In this document: one piece after another, positions 52,661 to 60,909 of the stretch
Numbering within the stretch: the stretch's first letter is position 1
Layout: every line of letters starts with the position of its first letter
Origin: Rugamonas sp. A1-17
Lineage (GTDB): Bacteria; Pseudomonadota; Gammaproteobacteria; Burkholderiales; Burkholderiaceae_D
Length of the DNA: 64,000 bases
Direction of reading: 5' to 3'
NCBI GenBank assembly: GCA_025548565.1
Contig: JAJLPB010000013.1
Coordinates: forward strand, 124,001 to 188,000
Program-made: the position numbers and the translations under genes
Notes under the pieces: generated by a model
Told to the model about the DNA's origin: nothing
The model's database searches: none
What the model saw: only the letters and a program-made list of their open reading frames with translations

Positions 52661-53614
52661 TCAGTCGCGCAGGCTGCGGCCGGTCAGGTTGAGGAAGATG
52701 TTTTCCAGCGAGGTCTTGGCGGTGGCGAAGTGCAGCAGCGCGACGCCCGCGTTGGCGCAGTCCGCCGCCAGCCAGGCCAGCGTGGCCGGCGCGTGCGTGG
52801 CGTCGGCCAGGCCGATGTCCAGCACGTTGCCGTCGCCCTGCGCGCCGGTCACGCCGGGCAGCGCCCGCACGCCCGACAGCAGCGCGGCCGAGGGCGCGGC
52901 GGACAGTTCGGCGCGCAAGGCGGCCTGCGCCGGCAGGCGATGGTACAGCGCGGCCGGGGTCTCATCGGCCAGCACCTTGCCGTGGTCGATGATGACGATG
53001 TGGTCGGCCAGCCGTTCGACCTCCTCCATGTAGTGGCTGGTGTAGATCAGCGAGCGGCCCTGCGCCTTCAGCGTTTCCAGCGTATCGAAGATGGCGTTGC
53101 GGCTTTGCGGATCGACGCCGACGGTGGGCTCGTCAAGGATCAGCAATTGCGGATCGTGCAGCAGCGCGGCGGCGATGTTCAGGCGCCGCTTCATGCCGCC
53201 GGAATAGGTGGACGGCTTGTCGTTGGCGCGGTCGGCCAGGTTGACCAGCGCCAGCGCCTGTTCGCAGCGCTGCTTCAACGGCGCGCCCTTGAGCCCGTAC
53301 AGCGCGCCGAACAGCTTGAGGTTTTCCAGCGACGACAGGTCCTCGTACAGCGCCAGGTCCTGCGGCACGAAACCGATCTTGCGCTTGGCCTCGCTGGGTC
53401 CCTGGCCGATGGGCTCGCCATCCATGACGATGCTGCCGCTGTCGCTGCGCAGCAGGCCGCAGATCATGCCGACCGTGGTGGACTTGCCGGCGCCGTTGGG
53501 GCCGATCAGGCCGACGGTCTGGCCCTGCCGCACCTGGAACGACACGCCGTCGACCGCCTTGCGCGCGCCGTACGATTTGGAGACCTGATTCACGCTGAGT
53601 AAAACCGATGCCAT
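52661..53614 (-). CDS. ABC transporter ATP-binding protein (exporter)
   Basis: 317 residues: Walker A GPNGAGKST (about 37-45), signature TYSGGMKRRLNIAAAL, Walker B LLILDEPTVGVDP and switch TSHYMEEVE, as in DrrA/CcmA-type exporter ATPases. The ATG at 53614 is used; the frame extends 13 codons upstream without support. The permease follows 11 bases later. The C-terminal 90 residues form the usual DUF4162-like regulatory tail. Confidence 0.94.
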   Translation of the reverse strand: MASVLLSVNQVSKSYGARKAVDGVSFQVRQGQTVGLIGPNGAGKSTTVGMICGLLRSDSGSIVMDGEPIGQGPSEAKRKIGFVPQDLALYEDLSSLENLKLFGALYGLKGAPLKQRCEQALALVNLADRANDKPSTYSGGMKRRLNIAAALLHDPQLLILDEPTVGVDPQSRNAIFDTLETLKAQGRSLIYTSHYMEEVERLADHIVIIDHGKVLADETPAALYHRLPAQAALRAELSAAPSAALLSGVRALPGVTGAQGDGNVLDIGLADATHAPATLAWLAADCANAGVALLHFATAKTSLENIFLNLTGRSLRD

Positions 53615-53776
53615 ACGCCATCCCGTCGTGTATTTTCGATAAGCGGCAAGCATAGCGGTGCGATACTTTTATGGCAAGCCCATCTAGTCGGGGCAGTGAA
53701 CTTTTACGTTTGCGGACGGCCTAAGAATGAACGTCGCCAGCCGGCGGCATTTTGACTTGTGACCAGGGAGGCGTAT

Positions 53777-54154
53777 ATGGCAACCAATCCAACCGTCAAA
53801 CGCTGGCAGGATCAGGTGATCCTGCTGCTAGGGCTGTGGTTCTTTATTTCACCGTGGGTGTTTGCATATCCGATACCGTCGATCCAGGCGTGGACCGCGT
53901 TCATTTCCGGCGCGGTGGTGGCGATCCTGGCGGCCTTCGATCTGTACAAGACCTACTTCTGGGCTGTGGTGCTGAACTTGCTGGTGGGGATATGGATCGC
54001 GGTGTCCCCGTGGGTGCTGCGTATCGCCGACAACCGCGAGCTGATGTGGAACTCGGTCGTGGTGGGCATCGCCGTGGTGGTGCTGGCGCTGTGGGAGATG
54101 CAGACCGATCCGGAGCTGCACAAGCACTGGCCGGGCGCGGGCCACGCAACGTGA
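53777..54154 (+). CDS. SPW repeat membrane protein
   Basis: 125 residues with four hydrophobic helices and two SPW motifs (FFISPWVFAY and AVSPWVLRI), the hallmark of the SPW repeat family of bacterial inner-membrane proteins with unknown function. The ATG at 53777 follows AGGGAGG at a good distance; the frame is open six codons earlier. Single gene between an ABC exporter and the EAL-HDOD gene on the other strand. Confidence 0.92.
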   Translation: MATNPTVKRWQDQVILLLGLWFFISPWVFAYPIPSIQAWTAFISGAVVAILAAFDLYKTYFWAVVLNLLVGIWIAVSPWVLRIADNRELMWNSVVVGIAVVVLALWEMQTDPELHKHWPGAGHAT

Positions 54155-54202
54155 CCCGGCCGCAGGTGGTGAGCTGAGGTGGTGCGCTAACGCGGTGGTG
54201 CG

Positions 54203-55483
54203 TTACAGCGCGTAGCGCACCACGTTGTCGCTCCATTCGAAGGCCGACATCTCCAGCTCCACCAGCTCATCGGTGGAGATGGCGAGGTCGTTCAGCGCCG
54301 GCATGATCTGGTCGTCCATGTCCTCGATGCGTTCGATGCATTCGGCCAGCTTGAGCAGGTCGCCGAAGAAGCCGGTGCGGTGCAGCAAGGCTTGCGACAC
54401 CTCGTCATTGACCGGGATCTGCGCCAGGATCTCGGTCATCGGCATGCCGAACAGCGTATCCATCAGCGACATGATGCCGACCGTGAAAGCGATATCGGCC
54501 ACATGGCGGTGGCTGGGGCGCAGCTTGCCGGCCAACAGTTCCAGCAGGCGGCCGCGCGTGGTCGCCAGCATCAGCAGCGGCGTCATGCTGTGGCCGCGCT
54601 TGCTCGGTTCGGCGTACAGCATGATCTGCAGCCAGCGCTGCAGCTGGCGGCGGCCCAGTATCGTCACCGCCTGGCTCAGCGAATCGATGCGCTGGCGCGC
54701 GCCGACGGCCGGCGTGTTCACCAGGCGCAGCAGGTTCAGCGCCAGCGACACGTCGCGCTTGATGGCGCGCTCGATTTCCTGGTTGTCCGCGTCCGAGGTG
54801 ACCAGGGTCATCAGCTCCATCACCGCCAGCTGCGACGGCGACAGCTTCTTGCCGCTCATGATGACCGGCTTGGAGAAGTAATAGCCCTGGAAGTAATCGA
54901 AGCCCAGGTCCAGGCAGCTCTTGAACTCTTCGCGCGTCTCGACCTTTTCCGCCACCAGCTTCTTCTTGTCCTGCTGGAAGCGCGGGGCCAGCCTGGCCAG
55001 CGTGGACGGCGGCAACGCGCGCATGTTCATCTTGACGTATTCGGTCAGCGGCAGCAGCGCGGCCATGTTGGAGCCATCGCCGCTGAAGTCGTCCAGCGCG
55101 AAGCGGAAGCCGTGGCCGGCCAGGTCCGTCATGCGCGCCAACACCTGCGGCGTCAGCGGCATGCTCTCGGCCACTTCCAGCACCACTTTTTCGCGCGGCA
55201 GGAAGGAAAAGATGTCGGTCATCAGGACGTCGGCATCCACGTTGACGAAGCCGAGCGCGTCGCCGATGGTCTTTTCCATGCCCAGCTGCGAGGCGTGCGC
55301 GATCACCGCGGCCGTGGCCGACAATTCATTGGTGATGTGCGCCGGGCCGACCGGAGCGTTGCGGAAAAGCAACTCATAACCGAACACGGTCTGATTGCGG
55401 TCCAGGATAGGCTGGCGTCCCAGATAGAACTCGCGCACGCGCAGGCTCCGGGGGCCGGTATCGTGTAGGGTAAGATCGATCAT
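54203..55483 (-). CDS. EAL-HDOD signalling protein
   Basis: 426 residues. The N-terminal EAL-like domain (about 15-190) opens FYLGRQPILDRNQTVFGYEL, with ELL in place of the catalytic EAL, and has DDFSGDGSN but lacks several metal-binding residues, so it is probably inactive as a c-di-GMP phosphodiesterase. The HDOD domain (about 205-400) has the RDVSLALNLLRLVNT helix pattern. Such proteins (CdgJ/YuxH type) regulate motility through protein contacts. No partner genes are adjacent. Confidence 0.93.
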   Translation of the reverse strand: MIDLTLHDTGPRSLRVREFYLGRQPILDRNQTVFGYELLFRNAPVGPAHITNELSATAAVIAHASQLGMEKTIGDALGFVNVDADVLMTDIFSFLPREKVVLEVAESMPLTPQVLARMTDLAGHGFRFALDDFSGDGSNMAALLPLTEYVKMNMRALPPSTLARLAPRFQQDKKKLVAEKVETREEFKSCLDLGFDYFQGYYFSKPVIMSGKKLSPSQLAVMELMTLVTSDADNQEIERAIKRDVSLALNLLRLVNTPAVGARQRIDSLSQAVTILGRRQLQRWLQIMLYAEPSKRGHSMTPLLMLATTRGRLLELLAGKLRPSHRHVADIAFTVGIMSLMDTLFGMPMTEILAQIPVNDEVSQALLHRTGFFGDLLKLAECIERIEDMDDQIMPALNDLAISTDELVELEMSAFEWSDNVVRYAL

Positions 55484-55571
55484 CGCTTCTGTCAGTACAA
55501 AACATGGGGCTGGTATTTCGCCGTACTAATATTCTGACAGCAATATCTAGCCCTGTCTTGGATAATTTGGC

Positions 55572-56345
55572 TCAGCTTTCGGCCTGCGGAACGCCGTCGA
55601 TGAACAGTTTCAGCTCGCCGGCGGCGAAGGCCGTCCACTGCTCGTTGGTGGTCAGGGGCTGGGTGACAATGATGGCCACGCGGTCGTTCGGCGTGGTCAC
55701 CTGCGAGAAATCCACGCTGACATCCTCGTCCGACAGCTTGGCCGTGTCGAACGGATACTGGCGCACCAGGTAGTAGAGATTGGTCGAGCAGTGGGCGAAC
55801 AGCTCGCCGCCGGACGACAGCAGCATGTTGAAGGTGCCGTAGCCGGCGATCTCGCGCGTCATGTCGGCCAGCGCGGCGCGCAGCTCGGCCAGCGGCGGGC
55901 GTTGCTCGCCGAAGCGGGCGCGCAGGTGCTGAAGAATGTAGCAGAAGGCCAGCTCGCTGTCGGTGGTGCCGACCGGGTGGTAGGCGCCGTTGAGCACGGG
56001 CGCGAACTCCTTCAGGTCGCCGTTGTGGGCGAACACCCAGTACCGGCCCCACAGCTCGCGCACGAAGGGATGGCAGTTCTCCAGCGCCACCTGGCCCTGC
56101 GTGGCCTTCCGGATGTGGGCGATGACGTTGGTGGACTTGATCGGGTAGCGCTTGATCAGCTCGGCGATGGGCGAGGCGATCGCGGCCTGGTGGTCGACGA
56201 AGTGGCGCACGCCGGCGCCCTCGAAAAAGGCGATGCCCCAGCCGTCGTGGTGGGTATCGGTCTGGCCGCCGCGCATGGCGAAGCCGGTAAAGCTGAACAC
56301 AATGTCGGTCGGGACATTGCAGTTCATTCCTAGAAGTTGGCACAT
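55572..56345 (-). CDS. Class II glutamine amidotransferase (YafJ-like)
   Basis: 257 residues. The nucleophilic Cys is residue 2 (MCQLLGMN), exposed after removal of Met. HHDGWGIAFF (about 32-41), AHIRKATQG (about 76-84) and FAHNGDL (about 109-115) bind glutamine and form the oxyanion hole. The standalone size matches YafJ and relatives, whose partner synthase and exact reaction are unknown. DUF3567 lies upstream on the same strand. Confidence 0.93.
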   Translation of the reverse strand: MCQLLGMNCNVPTDIVFSFTGFAMRGGQTDTHHDGWGIAFFEGAGVRHFVDHQAAIASPIAELIKRYPIKSTNVIAHIRKATQGQVALENCHPFVRELWGRYWVFAHNGDLKEFAPVLNGAYHPVGTTDSELAFCYILQHLRARFGEQRPPLAELRAALADMTREIAGYGTFNMLLSSGGELFAHCSTNLYYLVRQYPFDTAKLSDEDVSVDFSQVTTPNDRVAIIVTQPLTTNEQWTAFAAGELKLFIDGVPQAES

Positions 56346-56398
56346 GGTCGGGTTCTCTGTTGTTACAGCAGAACCATACCATGCGCCGCCTGCTTTGC

Positions 56399-56656
56399 TT
56401 AGTGCAGCAGCACCGGCTGACTCATGAGCTCATCGTAACTGCCCAGGAATTCATCGATTTCCGCCATCGTCGGCTCGCCCGCGATCAACTCGTTGACGTC
56501 GCGGCGGAAATGCTGCGCCAGGATGCCGTTGATGAAGATTTCGCGCTTGCCGCCTTTGTCGACAATCTCGTAGCCGCCGAAACGCAGCGCGTCCAGCGTA
56601 CGGTCCGCGCCAAATTCGACAACACTATATTGCTCGCTGTTATAGATGAGATTCAT
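56399..56656 (-). CDS. DUF3567 domain-containing protein
   Basis: 85 residues, beginning MNLIYNSEQYSVVEFG and containing ALRFGGYEIVDKGGKREIFI, the conserved core of DUF3567, a family found in Burkholderiales. Acidic and soluble with no known function. The ATG at 56656 is preferred over the open-frame start at 56686. It lies upstream of the amidotransferase gene (53 bases). Confidence 0.9.
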   Translation of the reverse strand: MNLIYNSEQYSVVEFGADRTLDALRFGGYEIVDKGGKREIFINGILAQHFRRDVNELIAGEPTMAEIDEFLGSYDELMSQPVLLH

Positions 56657-56768
56657 GTTGCTTCCTTTCACAAGGGGGCGTAACACTACTCGGTTGCGCC
56701 TTCAGTACCGAAATGGGGCTGAAAGCGGACGATTCAAGGCCAAATCAAGGCCGAACAGCGGGCGGGGC

Positions 56769-57170
56769 TTAGGCCGCGATGTCGGATTGCAAATCCAGCA
56801 AGTCACCGTAGGGCGCCTCGGACAACCAGGAACGCAGCAGTTCGAGGTGCTCGGCGGATGCCAGGCTGATGTAGAGCCGCGCGGGTGGATGGCGCAGCAC
56901 ACGGTTCAATGTTACTCGCAAAATGAGATTGCCGCTGCAATGAAGGCAGCCGGGGGCGATACGCAACACTTGCGGCGCGGGATCGTAGGGAATGGGATCG
57001 TCGAAGGCCAGCGCCGAACCGCCGTCGGCCAGGCCTTCCAGAATGGCGACACAGGCCACGCCCGTTTCCAGGCGCGCCGCGATGGCCGCTTCGCGCTCTC
57101 CGGCGCGGGAGCCCGTCACCAGCCAGGTCGGCACCGGCGCCCGCTTGACTGGGGCTGCGCCGGTGGACAT
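56769..57170 (-). CDS. Degenerate CobW/G3E-like protein without a P-loop
   Basis: 133 residues. The opening PTWLVTGSRAGEREAAIAAR aligns by eye with the CobW/COG0523 start (VTGFLGAGKTTLL), but the GKT of Walker A is replaced by GER. Further on APGCLHCSGNLILRVTLNRV matches the CxCC metal-binding region followed by the LL.. helix, here reduced to C-x-x-C. The protein ends where CobW proteins continue, so the rest of the GTPase and the C-terminal domain are missing. If the reading is right it cannot bind GTP normally. It follows the response regulator by 16 bases. Confidence 0.65.
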   Translation of the reverse strand: MSTGAAPVKRAPVPTWLVTGSRAGEREAAIAARLETGVACVAILEGLADGGSALAFDDPIPYDPAPQVLRIAPGCLHCSGNLILRVTLNRVLRHPPARLYISLASAEHLELLRSWLSEAPYGDLLDLQSDIAA

Positions 57171-57186
57171 GGGTCCGGTCACGGGC

Positions 57187-57894
57187 TCAGGCGCCCTTTT
57201 TTGCGAGTTTGCCCGGCTCCACGCCCAATTGCTTGAGCTTGCGGTACAGGTGGGTGCGCTCCAGGCCGGTCTTCTCGGCCACACGCGTCATGCTGCCGCC
57301 TTCGCGGCCCAGGTGGTGCTCGAAGTACATGCGCTCGAAGGCGTCGCGCGCCTCGCGCAGCGGCAGGTCGAACGACAGGTTGAACATGTGGTTGTCGGCG
57401 CCGGCCACGGTGGCGCCGCCGCGCACGGCGATCGCCGCCGCCGGGTTGGGCTGGTTGAAGCCCTGCGCTTCCTCGGGCTGGGCCGCCGCGACCGGGCGCG
57501 GCGCCAACGCTGGCGCGCGCACGGTTTCCTGCGCGCGGGTCAGGCCCTGCTGGACCGCCTTGAGCAGCTTTTGCAGCGCGATCGGCTTCTCCAGGAAATT
57601 GAGCGCGCCGATACGGGTGGCCTCGACCGCCGTATCGATAGTCGCATGCCCCGACATCATGATCACCGGCATGGTCAGCAAGCCGTCGCGCTGCCATTCC
57701 TTGAGCAAGGTGACGCCATCGGTATCCGGCATCCAGATATCGAGCAGCACCAGGTCGGGCGCGCCGCCAGCCCGCGCCTCGCGCGCCTGCTGGGCGTTCT
57801 CCGCCAGTTGTATCGCATGTCCCTCGTCGCTCAAGATTTCCGAGAGCAACTCGCGGATACCCATTTCATCGTCCACCACCAGAATGTTTGCCAT
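57187..57894 (-). CDS. Response regulator with Fis-type HTH, lacking the AAA+ domain (NtrX-like)
   Basis: 235 residues. Receiver domain at about 1-120 with phospho-acceptor Asp52 (LLDIWMPD), DDE at 9-11 and the conserved Lys in FLEKPI. A Pro/Ala-rich linker (about 125-160) leads to a C-terminal Fis-like HTH (GGSMTRVAEKTGLERTHLYR). Classical NtrX has a sigma-54-activating AAA+ domain between these parts; here it is absent, so activation of sigma-54 promoters by contact is not expected. The NtrY-type kinase lies directly upstream (63 bases). Confidence 0.92.
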   Translation of the reverse strand: MANILVVDDEMGIRELLSEILSDEGHAIQLAENAQQAREARAGGAPDLVLLDIWMPDTDGVTLLKEWQRDGLLTMPVIMMSGHATIDTAVEATRIGALNFLEKPIALQKLLKAVQQGLTRAQETVRAPALAPRPVAAAQPEEAQGFNQPNPAAAIAVRGGATVAGADNHMFNLSFDLPLREARDAFERMYFEHHLGREGGSMTRVAEKTGLERTHLYRKLKQLGVEPGKLAKKGA

Positions 57895-57957
57895 CTTCCC
57901 TTGCCTTCCTCATTTCGCCGGCTCATGGCCGGCAATGATTTTTTTAATCAGTGCTAC

Positions 57958-60255
57958 TCAGGTATTTTGCGACGTCGGTGCTAACTTTAACAGCAAAATC
58001 AATACCGACGCGCCACTTCTATCGACATGGTTCTGGATATCGATCCGTCCGCCATGTTCATCGATAATTTTTTTCACCATCGCCAGGCCCAGGCCGGTGC
58101 CTTTGGCCTTCGAGGTGATGTACGGCTCGAAGGCCCGCGCCAGGATCTTGGGCGCGAAGCCCGGGCCATTGTCGGAGATCGCCAGCCGCACCGCCGTGCG
58201 CGTGGTGCCGTCCGCGCCCTGATAATGAATGGCTTCGCTGATCACGTCAATGTGCGCTTGCGGCGAACCGGGCGGCAGCTCGGCCATCGCGTCCTGCGCG
58301 TTCTGCAGCAGGTTGTGGATGACCTGGCGCAGCTGGGTGGCGTCGCCCATCACCAGCGGCAGGCCGGGCGTCAGTTGCGGATGGATGATGTCGTCACCCT
58401 CGCCGCGCAGGTACAGGTGCAGGATCTCCTCGACCAGCGCGTTCAGGTCCAGCGGTTCCAGCACGGCCGGCGGGGTGCGCGCGTAGTCGCGGAAATCGTC
58501 GACCATGCGCTTCATCGCCGCCACCTGGTTGACGATGGTGGCCGTGCCCTTGTTGAGCAATTCATTGTCGGACGCCGACAGCTTGCCGTCCAACTTCATC
58601 TGCAAACGCTCGGCCGACAGCTGGATCGGCGTCAGCGGATTCTTGATCTCGTGCGCTAAACGGCGCGCCACCTCGCCCCAGGCGATCGAGCGCTGCGCCG
58701 AGATGACGTCCGAGATATCGTCGAACACCACCAGGTAGCCGCTGCCGCCGCCCTCGACCGGCAGGCGCGAGCCGCGCGTGAGCAGGGTCAGGTCGTTGTC
58801 GTCCAGGCTGGCCGAGCGGCGCGGCACCTCGATCTGGCGCTGCCAGTGCAGGCGCTGCAGGTTGCGCCCGGCCGCCGACTGCGCGCTCTGCGCCGAGAAC
58901 GCCGCCACGATGGCGCCGCCGAATTCCTGCAGGCCCTCGATCTGGTCGAGCTTCTGGCCGATCATCGTCACGCCGGCCTGCTGCAGGATGCGCTCGACCG
59001 AGTCGTTGCAGCTGATCAGGTGGAACTCGTGGTCCAGCACCATCACGCCGGCCGACATATTGGCCAGCACCGATTCCAGGTGGGTCTTGGCGTTCTGCAG
59101 CGCGGCGCGGTTGCGCTCGACGGCGCTGCGGGCGTCCGACAGCTGGCGCGTCATGGTGTTGAACGATTGCGTCAGCGTGCCCAGCTCGTCCGAGGTGGCG
59201 ACGATGGGGCGCGGCGACAGGTCGCCCTCGGCCACCGCGCGCGTGCCCTCGGCCAGCAGCAGCAGCGGCTGGGCCAGGTCGCTGGCGATCAGGAAGGCGC
59301 TGGCGATGGCGCCGAACACCGCCAGCAGCAGCGTCAAGGTCAGGGTCACGATGTACATCTTGCGCAGGCCCACGCGCGCCACGAAGCGTTCCTTGTAGTC
59401 CGAATAGGCGCTGCGGATGGTCTCGCCGTCGGCGGCCAGCTGGGCCGGCGCCAGCTGGATCAGCTGCAGGTAGCGCGGCGCCAGGTGGGTGCCGTTGGCC
59501 TGCACCCGGTCCGGGATCGCCATCACCACCCGCAGCCGCAGTTGGGTGGCGTTGTCCTGCGGATTGAGCGGCGCGTTGATCAGGTTGCTGCGCAGCTCGC
59601 TGCCGCCCTCGGGCGCGCCGTAGCCATCGCCGTCCTTGGCCTTGGCCATCATCTCGCGGGTCGGCAGGTCGGCGCTGAGGTTGCCGCTGCGGCTGGCGCG
59701 GGCACTGATGATCAGGCCGCCGTCGCCGTCGACGATGATGGCGTTCTGCAGGCCGCCGCGCTCCTTGACCAGGCCGGCCAAGGTGGCGCGCTCGGTGCCG
59801 TAGGGCTGCTCGGACAGTTGCTGGACGGTCTGGCTGGCGGTGGCCGTGAGTTCCTTCAGGGCCGCGTCCAGGCCGGCGCGGCTGAGGTTGATGCCGGACT
59901 CCAGCGCCTCCTCGACCGGCACGTTGAACCACGACTCGATCGAATGCGAGACGAACTGCACCGACACCAGGAAGATCACCAGCCCCGGCAGCACGCCGAT
60001 GGCGGCGAACAGCAGCACCAGCCGCGTCATCAGCTTGGAGCCGAACTTGCCGCTCTTGTAGCGGCCGTAGAGCCGGAACAGCGACACCGCCACCAGCAGC
60101 AAGAGCGCGCCGGCCACGGCCGCGTTCAAGCCCAGCAGCCAGGCGTAGTAGCGGTCGAAGAAGCCGGAGTTGTCGGACGCCGAAGCAAGCAGGAACAGCA
60201 GGATACTGACGATGGCGCCGCCGACGACGGAAAAGTACCGCAGGGCAGTGCTCAC
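57958..60255 (-). CDS. NtrY-type sensor histidine kinase
   Basis: 765 residues with a GTG start directly after the DUF4390 stop. Membrane segments: three in the first 105 residues and one near 300-325 after a large periplasmic loop (about 110-295); then HAMP, a PAS domain and the kinase core. The phospho-acceptor is His535 in LAHEIKNPLTPIQLSAERL, followed by the HATPase motifs (NLLQNAQDA; DNGPGFAP; GTGLGLAMVKKI). It pairs with the response regulator downstream. NtrYX systems respond to nitrogen or redox state; the true signal here is unknown. Confidence 0.94.
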   Translation of the reverse strand: MSTALRYFSVVGGAIVSILLFLLASASDNSGFFDRYYAWLLGLNAAVAGALLLLVAVSLFRLYGRYKSGKFGSKLMTRLVLLFAAIGVLPGLVIFLVSVQFVSHSIESWFNVPVEEALESGINLSRAGLDAALKELTATASQTVQQLSEQPYGTERATLAGLVKERGGLQNAIIVDGDGGLIISARASRSGNLSADLPTREMMAKAKDGDGYGAPEGGSELRSNLINAPLNPQDNATQLRLRVVMAIPDRVQANGTHLAPRYLQLIQLAPAQLAADGETIRSAYSDYKERFVARVGLRKMYIVTLTLTLLLAVFGAIASAFLIASDLAQPLLLLAEGTRAVAEGDLSPRPIVATSDELGTLTQSFNTMTRQLSDARSAVERNRAALQNAKTHLESVLANMSAGVMVLDHEFHLISCNDSVERILQQAGVTMIGQKLDQIEGLQEFGGAIVAAFSAQSAQSAAGRNLQRLHWQRQIEVPRRSASLDDNDLTLLTRGSRLPVEGGGSGYLVVFDDISDVISAQRSIAWGEVARRLAHEIKNPLTPIQLSAERLQMKLDGKLSASDNELLNKGTATIVNQVAAMKRMVDDFRDYARTPPAVLEPLDLNALVEEILHLYLRGEGDDIIHPQLTPGLPLVMGDATQLRQVIHNLLQNAQDAMAELPPGSPQAHIDVISEAIHYQGADGTTRTAVRLAISDNGPGFAPKILARAFEPYITSKAKGTGLGLAMVKKIIDEHGGRIDIQNHVDRSGASVLILLLKLAPTSQNT

Positions 60256-60909
60256 TTACTCCGCCTTGTACTGGAAGATTTTCTTGTCGGACGCCAGGCG
60301 CCACTCGTTGCTGTTGAGCGCCGTGACCTTGAGCGGCTTGGACACGTAGTTCGGATCCAGTCCCATGCTCAGCTTGACGTTATAGGTCTTGCCCACCTCC
60401 AGCTGGCCGCGCTGCGCCACCAGCCAGCGGTTGGGGCTGCGGATCAGGAACAGCGCGTCGTCCAGCGACGAGAAGGTCTGGCGCACATTGCCGTCCACCG
60501 TCACATGGTACTGGCGGGTCAGCACGTTGTAGGACAGGCTGATGGTCTGGCGCTTGACGATGGCCTTCTCGTCGAACCAGTACCAGCGCGGCCGCGTGAA
60601 CTCGATCTCGGTGGTGAAGTACAGGGTCACGCCGTATTGCAGCGTGTCCTCCATGTCGTGGGTCAGCTCGAAACTGTATTTGGCGTTGAGGCGGTAGCCT
60701 TCGTCGCTGGCCTCGATCTGCCAGCGGCGGATTTCCACGCCGTCGGCGGCGCTGGCCGTCTGCGGCAGCAGGCAGGCCATCATCAGCAGCAGGGGTCCGA
60801 TCAGGAAGCGGAAAAATCGTGATGTCACGTGGGGGCCGGTGCTCAAAAGGTCCGTCGGTAGCAAAGAGGCGCCTAAGTTGGCAACTAAACAGGCAAAACG
60901 GTTACGCAT
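60256..60909 (-). CDS. DUF4390 domain-containing protein
   Basis: 217 residues from the ATG at 60909. An export signal (FFRFLIGPLLLMMACLLPQT) precedes the DUF4390 domain: RRWQIEASDEGYRLNAKYSF, the RPRWYWFDEK stretch and the FSSLDDALFLIRSPNRW part. A GTG at 60828 would place the signal sequence at the very N-terminus and is a real alternative. It overlaps rsmB by 8 bases and abuts ntrY; the rsmB-DUF4390-ntrYX order is widespread in betaproteobacteria, so a link to NtrY sensing is likely but unproven. Confidence 0.9.
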   Translation of the reverse strand: MRNRFACLVANLGASLLPTDLLSTGPHVTSRFFRFLIGPLLLMMACLLPQTASAADGVEIRRWQIEASDEGYRLNAKYSFELTHDMEDTLQYGVTLYFTTEIEFTRPRWYWFDEKAIVKRQTISLSYNVLTRQYHVTVDGNVRQTFSSLDDALFLIRSPNRWLVAQRGQLEVGKTYNVKLSMGLDPNYVSKPLKVTALNSNEWRLASDKKIFQYKAE

